Shown here: one piece after another, positions 55,616-64,000 of the stretch
How the letters are laid out: each line of letters opens with the position of its first letter
How positions within the stretch are numbered: position 1 is the stretch's first letter
Assembly (NCBI GenBank): GCA_021234155.1
Contig: JAJEKV010000102.1
Location: forward strand, 984,456 to 1,048,455
Direction of reading: 5' to 3'
Origin: Isoetes taiwanensis
Lineage: Eukaryota; Streptophyta; Lycopodiopsida; Isoetales; Isoetaceae
Length of the DNA: 64,000 nucleotides
The notes under the pieces: generated by a model
Database searches by the model: none
Seen by the model: the letters and a program-made list of their open reading frames with translations, nothing else
Told to the model about the DNA's origin: nothing
Position numbers and translations under genes: made by a program

Positions 55616-57606
55616 ATTTGGTCAAAAGGGCTTCGCAACTGGATTTGCAGTTCGACAGGATCCTATAAGTACAGTTTTTATGCAATTTCAGTCGTTTCAT
55701 TTGTTTGATATTTTCTTATTTAAAGCTCAGGCAAAGTACAGTTGGCTGGTCTTGTATCTTTGTTCCAGCCTGAAATTTTAGAAACATCATGGCATACACC
55801 TAAAAAATGATCTTTGCAATGAGTAATGTTGTAATCCTCCATCTCTGATCCCTGGTCAATGCAATTTGAGTTCCTTTTATCAATGCTAGCAGCCATGTTC
55901 TAGAGAAGTATCTAGCTTACATTTGCTCTAGCAAAGTCACCTGCCGAGGGTGTTTTTCAGTAAGATGTTGCATTTCTTGATATGTTTGTTTAATAATCTT
56001 TAGAGAGTGTGAGATGTTATTTTTATTTGATAATTTTTTTGTCATTTAGTACTTATTGCTCTTGTTAGAATCAATTAATATTCGTTAAAGTGTTCATTTT
56101 TCTTGTTCATCCAGGCAGAAAGAGATGCTAGCTGCCGCATTTTCTCCAGATGGTTCTGTTCTAGCAGTGGCTGCAGAGGAAGTAATCACTCTTTGGAATC
56201 CTAGAACAAATGGCTTGCTTTTTACACTTGTGTCTGGACCACCTCCACAGGTAAGTCTTTGTATTAGGTAGTACTTTTCCAGTATAATTATTTCCTTAGA
56301 AATGTTTAATGAATGTATGTGAAACAAAATTGAGAAACTTTATTGCGTTGTCTGTCGGGTAAGAGAGATACTAGATAGGTAGTGATTGTTAATCATACCA
56401 CATTGGAGTTGGCAACATCCATAGGACATATGCCGTTCCCCTCAGCATCTTTATCGAGACTTGAACACAAGATCTCATGATTGCTAGCTAGCCACCAAAC
56501 CCACATGGAAGGGGCGGTGTGAGGGCTACTCTTGAATTTGCATATGCCAATCAATGTTTCTCAATATTCTTCCATGTCTTACATAAGCATCACTATTCAT
56601 TCTGAATGCTAGTATAATGTAAATGTGGTTCTTTAAGATTCTATGCATGGATCAGATCCTTGTTGCCATGCTATGTAATGTGTTTTCATTAAACAACTAA
56701 AGTCCTTTTGGGCCTCAAACACTATTGTAGAATTAGACTTTGAAAGTAAGAAATATTTGTATTATGGAGCACTAACTCATGTACAGCCAATATCTCTTCT
56801 TGCATTTCTTCATAATTCAGAGCACATTGTTGCGGCTTCATATGGTTCGAGTCCACAGTTGATGGTGTGGAACTTGGCAACACTCTCCTTGTGGTGGTCA
56901 TATCATATAGAAGTTGATGGTCTGTGGAGATTTATTTGCTCTTGTTATTATTCAAGTTGCTAGTTATTAATGTTTTGGCAGCATTTGACAGCAATCGCAG
57001 TAGATCCAGCGGGTCCGAATTTTGCAATCACTGCATGTAGAGGTTCTGGAGGACAGGTTTGCATATTCTGCGTGGATAGTCCGTTGCCAGTTTCCTTGTG
57101 GAACGTACGCAATATAAGGCCCAAATAATACATGTACAACATGTTTGCAAGCTAGTAACATATTTTGCATCTTTCTGGATCAGGGAAACACACTAGTTCT
57201 CTCCTCTGCAAAAGGAGCTAAGTAGCAGCTTCTAGAAGCAGCCTGCTCGTGCTAACAAAACAACGAGAATATATTATATTTGACCCCTATAATCAAGTAA
57301 ACATGCAGCTGGCTCGAATAAAAACAGAAGATCCTGTTTTGCTTGAAGGTATGCAATGCATTTATGTTTCTTGGCGTCAAATTAGCTTGTTTGACCTGCT
57401 TCTGCCTTCCATTTGCAGGTTTATCAGGGTTTGAGCAAATGTACGGCAGGGATACTTCTGGGAACAAGCCTCATGAAGACTTAGTAACCACTAAGAAAGT
57501 CAAACCCTGGGGTGATCTTCTGAATGGCCCTTCTCATGTGCTGCCTTCTCTCACTAAGATAGGAGAGAAAGTGTTGGCATCATTCCTGCAAAGGAAAGCT
57601 GAATGA
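55616..57606 (+). pseudogene. WDR75/UTP17-type WD40 protein, C-terminal half only
   Basis: WDR75 (yeast Utp17/Nan1) belongs to the t-UTP complex needed for rRNA transcription and early 18S processing in the nucleolus. Exon-like blocks: 55,616-55,668 (NWICSSTGSYK), 56,115-56,250 (AAAFSPDGSVLAVAAEEVIT, then LWNPRT), 56,787-56,919 (FLHNSEHIVAASYGSSPQLM, VWNLATLSL), 56,992-57,104 (AIAVDPAGPNFAI, QVCIFCVDS), 57,184-57,348 (REYIIFDPYNQVN) and 57,421-57,606 (SHVLPSLTKIGEKVLASFLQ). Junctions keep phase at most splice sites. In the fifth block GCTAAGTAG creates an in-frame stop and the frame shifts before LLVLTKQREYII. The first WD40 propeller is absent upstream. It is probably a 5'-truncated pseudogene, although an alternative splice could bypass the stop. 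Confidence 0.75.
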
Positions 57607-58042
57607 AGGCATATGTAACAGCTTTATATACCATGTGGGAGAATGCACAGGATGAATGAAATTGTACACGCATACAATGAAAGCATAAAAGTTTGCGGAT
57701 GTGATGACCCTGTGCCGGGAACTTGTATCTTACCATATTCGATGGCCATTGATTTATCCATTCAAGAAAATTGAGTATCAGACACTCGTTTCAAATAGGC
57801 TCAAGGAATGTGTACTTTAAAATCCAAGAAAATCATCTATATGATACTAAGATGTCATTCGTTCAGATTGAGTATAAGACACACTCGTTGCAGATAGGCT
57901 TCAGGAATGTGTACTTTACAATCAAAGAAATCATTTATATGATACCAACATGTCATTCATTCAGATTCGGGTGTTCCTACAGGAGATCTCAGGGTGGACA
58001 TTATCTATTTAAATTAGTAGATTGGAAAGTCAGGAATAAATA
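57607..58042. other. Downstream flank with a duplicated motif
   Basis: The text (C/T)TTCAAATAGGCTCAAGGAATG ... GTGTACTTTA at about 57,788-57,820 recurs at 57,888-57,922, a direct repeat about 100 bp apart. No coding sequence. Confidence 0.55.
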
Positions 58043-59512
58043 GTGGATCCTAAATTCATATCAGGGATTTGCGAGTCTTTTTTGAAGCGTAAATTTCTCA
58101 GCGCGTGGGGGGACATACTCAACACCATTGATCTTCTTAACTCTGGTAATCTTATGCTTCTTAGATCTCGGATTTCTCTTTATTTACGTGAATGCACAGA
58201 AGCACTTGCATTAGTAATGCAAAGAAATATTGAATAGAAAGAGCTGGAAGCATTTATGCATAGATTTATCATGCGACCAGAAGATAAAATGTTGGCAATA
58301 CTTCCAGGTTTAGGGCAAAACTGGCCTCAATGCAGCAGAAGAGATATTTTAGTATCTTTTTTATCAACAGCCAAGAAGGTTGCACCTGGAAGTAAAGCAT
58401 CTAATGTCCTTGGACTAGTTGCTAAGAGCTTAGTATTAGGCAAGCAAATCACAGTATCATGATGGTGATGATAATGGTGATGGTGGTCGTAGTTTATTAT
58501 TGATCAAGGGTGCAGCCCCTATAGCCTATGTTGTTGTCCTTCTTGATGCATACATTGATGCATGTTCTTTTGTAGATGATGATGTTATGCATCTTAGGCG
58601 CCGTTACTTTGAAATTCTGAAGCATCTAGACCTGGGTGCTGCATCTCCTGAACCTGCCCTGCAGCTTATCAACATCTTCATTGAAGAAGAATATAGACTG
58701 CTGCCATCTGCAGGGATTGGCACCAAACTGATGCTTCAATATCATCTCTTCAAGAAGACTTACATAATATTCTCTATGATGAGATAAAAGGCTACCTTAA
58801 AATGGTAGATCTACCAGAGAAGAATAAGAGAAGCTTACAGAGTTTAGTAAACTGTGCCAAATTGTCAAGAAGTAGAGCTGAAGAAGTGTTTGAATCTGAT
58901 TTTCCATGTTGTTTGAAGCAAATTGTGTTCTCTTATGGAAGACAATGCTTATTTGAGGCGTGAACTGGAGAAGAAACACTTCAGAGACTCGGATGACTAC
59001 CATGATGAAAAGCCTTCTACAACACTGTCGTATCATTTTTTAGCAAGGATCAAGTTGCAGAGGTATTTACTTTTCTGTCAATAATGTGGTTAGTATTGAA
59101 AAGATGAACCCAGAATGGCAGAATTTGTATGTTGGATCACAATTGCTTTTCTATTATGCATGTAGATAAAGATAAACCGCCACAGAAACAACCTACGAAG
59201 ATAATGTTATATACCTTAAATTTATCGAACTCTTTATACATCTCAGTTATGACTTTAGATTATATGTGCTTTTCGTTTTCTATGGGCGTATATGACAGTG
59301 TCAGCATGGTGGAGAAGGAGATCTTGAGAGAAACGCAACTTAACTCTGTAAAACTACCATCTAAGTGGCATTTGGTGTACAAGGGCAAAATGTTTCAGCC
59401 CCTTTACGAGAATGGCATCGAAATGTATGGCATGCTATACATGCATGCTGAGAAACTGAGTATTTTCAAGTCTTCCACATATATATTTGATCATCCAAAT
59501 GACATTATGTAA
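58043..59512 (+). other. Unrecognised broken gene
   Basis: Successive plus-strand frames have clearly protein-like text: FLKRKFLSAWGDILNTIDLL (58,070), LEAFMHRFIMRPEDKMLAIL (58,245), GAAPIAYVVVLLDAYIDACS (58,508), EIKGYLKMVDLPEKNKRSLQ (58,780, then a region with LVNCAKLSRSRAEEVFESDF), and KWHLVYKGKMFQPLYENGIE (59,358). Frames change and stops occur between blocks, so either introns separate them or the gene is decayed. The 58,780-58,940 block has a weak likeness to the helical NPH3 domain, which I do not press. It lies directly downstream of the WDR75 fragment on the same strand. Confidence 0.35.
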
Positions 59513-61110
59513 TTCAACACATTGTGGTCTGGACTAGGGTTTGATACAGATAAAGAGAGATGTTTGAAAATTTGCCCACATAATTGAAGATGAATTTTAT
59601 GCAAATTGACTCTGGTTTCTAACTCTCAAGTTTGATTGCATGCAGAAAATGGCCAAGAATGTGAGGCATCAAATACTTTCAACATGCATATACTAGTACA
59701 AGTGTAAATTGCAATTATATTTTTAACATGCATATACTAGCTATAAGTGTAAATTGCAACTATGGTTGTCAACACATCTTGCATTGAATGGTGTCAAACT
59801 ACAAAATTCTACAATTGGTAATGTTTGACCATGGACTTTTACTTGAGAGAACACTAATGTAGAGTTCTAGACCTTCAATGGGTGCATTTCTTCATCCTAC
59901 AAGAAACATATACAAAGCAGATGTTGACCTTCTAATCATTTGCATAAAGGAAACGAGTGTTTAGTGAGGAGCAACTCTTTATGATGCTCACATTGCTAAA
60001 CCCACATAAAAATAATGGAATTTGATGCCAAACTTGCATAAGAATAATGGATTGTGATTGCACCTTCTTGTAACAAACAGTCAAAGGAAAGCTTAAAGGA
60101 AGAAACGCAAGGAGAAGGATAATTGGGTGGACACAAAATACCATGGCTGGTATTTGACATAACATGTGAATATGTAGCACAATAAGGGCTTCTAAGGGGA
60201 ATTGATTGGGATCTATAAATGACTATACCTGAAACTGTAGGCCATACTCCTACAACAATCGAATGGGTTGTAAGGAAAAATATAATAAGAAAAATAGATA
60301 CAATAGAAAAAAGGAATCACAATAGCTCATTGTTTATTAATTAAAGCAATGTTATTAGAACATTGAATCATTTAGTAGAGGTTCGAGTCCTCGTATTTTA
60401 TATTATAAAACCTTAGGTATTTTAGTGGAGGTCCGAGTCCTCGTATTTCATATTATAAAGCCTTAGGCGTACTTGTATTTCTGAGACAGACCTAGCCCCT
60501 CTGCCTAGACTATCACACCAACCGTCTACAACTAATTTTTGTGCAAGTGATTACATCTCAAACTTAAGCTATAGGAATTCAACACACATCTGGACAATAA
60601 GTTATGGCTCAAGCACTCTTACATCATATTGATACCATTCTTACACCATATCAATGAAATTCTAGATTAGCACTCTTAGTCTTGGCCATCCACCGGTCCA
60701 AACTTAAACCATAGAAACTGCACCGTACCCCCTGCATCAATGCTTATATATGGCTATGATTCCTATAGGTGCCATATCTAGGTCTTGGAACTGTTGTTGA
60801 TGCTTTACACGATAAAAACAACAAAATGAAAACCAAGCAAACACACCCTCAGGCCACCGGAGGGCAACCCTCCGTGCGCAGCACCTTGTTCCAACTTGTT
60901 AATATGAATCACATATTACAATGATCACTTTTCTTAACCTGGTTGCTTAGTCATTAAATATGATCCTGGCCAACTCCTCTCATTATTAGAGTAGTAGTAG
61001 GGGCAAATGCAACTGGCAACAATAGAATTGAATAGAATTTATTTTCATCATCCAGGGAGATCAATAAGTCTATGGGATCCAAATAAGAAGAGAGCGCAAC
61101 AGGCATATTA
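59513..61110. other. Non-coding with a tandem duplication
   Basis: Direct repeat of AACATGCATATACTAG at about 59,681 and 59,727, and the 50-bp tandem repeat at 60,371-60,470 listed separately. No gene recognised. Confidence 0.4.
60371..60470 (+). repeat. Two-copy 50-bp tandem repeat with a B-box-like motif
   Basis: TTTAGT(A/G)GAGGT(T/C)CGAGTCCTCG starts at 60,371 and 60,421, each followed by TATT(T/C) ATATTATAAA and CCTTAGG. The GAGGTTCGAGTCCTCG core resembles a tRNA T-arm/B box. Confidence 0.8.
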
Positions 61111-61199
61111 CTACCCAGGATTTAAAAACCCCAATCCCAAAGGGTTTTCGAAGGAAAAACCTTGTTGAGACTGTACAATGATACATATCAATGAAATGT

Positions 61200-62097
61200 T
61201 GGAGGATACAAAAGGTTGCGCATATCCATCACTTCCTGGAGGTATGATCCCAGTATCCTCTCTGAAGTTGTGCTGAAGAGTATGGCACTTGTCCCAATAA
61301 CTCCCAGCTGGCAACAACGATATAGCCTATTCTCTCGTGACTCTCGGATCCATCTACCTGTCTCAATGCGAAGGTCATGAGGATCTGTACGAATGGACGC
61401 ATTGTGTCTACACTTCTTCGGAGGTAAATGTGTCCGTAGGTACTTTTATGGACCCCGATCAAGCGTGGATTGATCTGGCTCTTTGTAGTGTGCAATTTTT
61501 ACCTGTTCCAAAGCTCCAGCATCCCAAAGCTTGTCGAGAAAGCATGCATCTGCCTCAAGTGATTGTGATCCTCAGTTTCTACCTGTATGCACCTGTGCTC
61601 CTGCACATTCTATTTGGAGAGCCAATTAGGCTGCTTCTCCTTCCCGCAGGCTTTCAGGCATTGTAGGCCCATTGCCATGGCATAGGGAAGGTGTGTGAGG
61701 CAAGTGTTGCCTGAAAGTATATGAGGTGACAGTCTAGCGCCAGCCGCTGCAAAGGTAAGAAACCGATTTCCTGTAGAAGCATCTGATACGGCACCGTGGA
61801 CTTAACTCCAAATGCCTGGGCTAGAAAAGCCTTATGAACCCGCTCCAAGTCATTCCAAGTGGCAAGTGATACCATCGGTCCCCATACCACCATCCCATAT
61901 AGAAGAACGGGCTCCAACAAGACCCTGAACAAATGCGATTGGTGTGCCCACTTGTAAAGCTCTGCTGTATAGCTATTGTTTTGCATTGTGTACATAGGTT
62001 TCCAGCCTGCTATTACTAATTGCCAAATAGAAGTGTCCCAGACTGTGGTAATATTGAACTCCACTCTCAGGTACTTGTAGGTGGGCACAGCCTTCAC
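61200..62097 (-). mobile_element. LINE reverse transcriptase C-terminal fragment
   Basis: A 147-codon frame on the complement (62,097-61,654) reads VPTYKYLRVEFN, then a stretch ending VLLEPVLLYGMVVWGPMVSL and LAQAFGVKSTVPYQMLLQEI. This is the region after the RT catalytic domain in non-LTR retrotransposons (the YLG... / LLYG.E.WG pattern). Beyond it, to about 61,200, are broken frames and a segment shared with 26,870-26,915. No poly-A tail or duplication is identified. Confidence 0.7.
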
Positions 62098-64000
62098 TTG
62101 TTAAGGGGCAAGTAACAACACGTGTGACCCAATCAAAAGTTGAAAGCCTATATGCCTCTTTGACATAGTCATATAGTTATGCTCATCATCCCGACCGTAT
62201 CATACAATCCTCGCCACCTATAAGTCTAACACATGTGTTTCTCCATGCAAGTTATTGTCATCTCCTTTACTTATCATCCGATCCTGTGTACCAATCTAGA
62301 TGATACTCTGCACCAGAACTTCAACCTTTCTTACCTCCAACTATAATTTTCGCACTTCATTGATATCACATCATAGATATGTTGGAGAGTCCACATCACA
62401 ATCCCTGGATTCTCTGACTAGCACTAACATGCAAGCTTCATCTAACTTACGCCCAACCCTAGTTCCAAATTCCAGAAGGCGATCTACGGGCTTTGCCATT
62501 TTTCCTTTTCTTCCTTCATGCTTCTTGAATTTATCCAAATTCTTGCAATCATAATAGGGAAAAAAATTAAGCATACTATATATTTTTTCATAAAAAATAG
62601 TTTGGCTATTTTTTCAAAATTTTACAGCATTATATGATATATATTTGGCTAAAGTTATTATTATTATTACATTTATATGTCTTTGGACTTGACAAACTTT
62701 TGAATTATGTACTATAAACTTCCACTTGGCTACTGTTTCTAACTGAAAAAAACTAAAAATATAAATTAACTTCTGTAGCTTTAGATATATTGTACCACAA
62801 TTACAAATAATAATCAACAATCAAGGAACATATTAAAAAAAAAAATTAACAGAAGCTCACAACATAGCTTATGACATCCATAGTCTAAACTATATTCAAT
62901 GAACGACACCTTCTAAATATGGTGATCAATTTGCACTTATCACTAACTCTTGAAGGAAGATGTTATGCAACCAACTCGGGCATCTAAAGGGATATTGGCC
63001 AATCATCTCTTACAATTCCTTTTTGAAGATGTATATGTGGTATACGTAATAGAAATTCATAGTTTAAAAGACTACTATCACTGATTATGGTAGGTGGGGA
63101 CTAGGCTAATCCATTTTCCCTTAGAAAAAGGGGGAAAATAGTTTGGCTAATCCTAAAAAAATAATGGAGTATTTGTTTTAACTATGGCTATTTTTTATTT
63201 TTTTAAAAGAAATTTCCCTTCATAAAATTCGCCGCAAAAATTGTCTAGACCCCCTAAAAAATCACCATTTGGCTATTAATAGCCACTAATTTTTTCCATC
63301 ATAAATAACCACATTATTCTTGGCCACAGGGATGATTCCTGCATCGAACACGCCATGCTACGCCACTAAAGGATGGGAGCTTGTGACACTTCTTCAGGAT
63401 AGAGCTGCCCACAACTTACGATGCATCATGCAGAGGATTTGGTCCTATTGGGATAACACATATGAGGAAGCACTCCTTGATGTAGATGACCACCTTTGGG
63501 AACTATATCGAGCAGTGAACAGTTTGTTCAACCTCTTTGACGTAAGCCCGACCATGGAATACCAAGACATCATCCTCCGAGCTTGGTAGAGTGGTCAGTA
63601 AGGGACAGTACCCTTCACTCAATCGAGAACCCATTCACATCTCCAAACAACTATGTAGATATATGATATCTTATTATCAATAAATCTTCACGTTCTGTTT
63701 TGTGTATCTTATCCATTCTCAATGCGTCAATCAATATTAACTACTATTTACTCGCCATGCTCGATCTCAGTCGACGATCTTCCAATTAAGATTTCGATGT
63801 TATTTTCTTATGTTATACTTTTATTGGCCTTTAGCCACTATTCTATAAAATAATTAAACCTCTCATTTGTCTTATATAAAATTATTTTGTTCACTGATGG
63901 TATGATTAGAATCCTTTACCTATGGATGTTACATGTGTATGTTCAGTCATTCTTGATTTGATTCATACGCATTTCTCATCTACAAGTAATCTGCCTTTTG
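62098..64000. other. AT-rich, no gene recognised
   Basis: A complement frame at 62,574-62,371 (KPVDRLLEFGTRVGRKLDEA) and a plus-strand frame at 63,320-63,589 (KGWELVTLLQDRAAHNLRCI) look protein-like but match nothing I know. The rest, especially 62,570-62,860 and 63,160-63,310, is low-complexity AT sequence. Confidence 0.35.

Noticed and set aside
56385-56525. SINE on the complement with a GTTCAAGTCTC B-box-like string, within a WDR75 intron
   Set aside because: The A box is weak and no tail or duplication could be placed, so it was not annotated.
58780-58940. NPH3-domain gene
   Set aside because: Similarity is limited to one helical stretch and may be coincidental; left as unrecognised.

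Overview
This is a plant nuclear window. The evidence is spliced genes with GT-AG introns, a plant LRR receptor kinase with a malectin-like ectodomain, a DUF4283-type LINE ORF1, chromodomain Ty3/gypsy remnants and tRNA-derived SINEs. Gene density is very low and almost every transposon is decayed, as in a large repeat-rich genome. An HUH-endonuclease (replitron-like) transposon and an unnamed DDE-like TIR transposon make me lean towards a fern, other seedless plant or gymnosperm, but the species cannot be fixed from the sequence.

Layout. 1-0.8 kb: minus-strand Ty3/gypsy reverse transcriptase running off the window edge. 1.5-2.2 kb: small transposon with ~85-bp terminal inverted repeats. 2.9-7.3 kb: the one well-preserved host gene, a 15-exon LRR receptor-like kinase on the minus strand, whose last exon has lost kinase subdomain XI and is frameshifted. 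9.7-10.2 kb: fragment of a CYP65/PPIL2-type cyclophilin. 11.3-13.0 kb: exon-like pieces of an unrecognised minus-strand gene, overlaid by a foldback repeat. 14.2 kb: a SINE. 17.2-19.5 kb: a replitron-like HUH endonuclease gene on the minus strand. 20.4-21.0 kb: 5'-truncated LINE with target-site duplication. 21.3-24.2 kb: a second SINE of the same family, internally duplicated and split by a 2.56-kb hAT-like element. 26.9-30.2 kb: decayed chromovirus integrase, chromodomain and LTR. 30.2-37.9 kb: a second Ty3/gypsy element (LTR, primer-binding site, leader with four hairpin repeats, gag, protease).

37.9-51.8 kb is a LINE (DUF4283 ORF1, endonuclease/RT ORF2, poly-A tail) split by a 6.85-kb TIR transposon. 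That transposon has perfect 17-bp termini. Its minus strand carries a broken DDE-like transposase; its plus strand carries RING-like and FCP1-phosphatase-like sequence. 51.8-64 kb is mostly non-coding, with the C-terminal half of a WDR75/UTP17-type WD40 gene (55.6-57.6 kb), an unrecognised broken gene (58.0-59.5 kb) and a minus-strand LINE fragment (61-62 kb).

The order of insertions can be read from the interruptions: gypsy before LINE before TIR element, and SINE before hAT. The two observations I rate highest are the HUH-endonuclease transposon at 17-19.5 kb and the TIR transposon at 40.4-47.3 kb.
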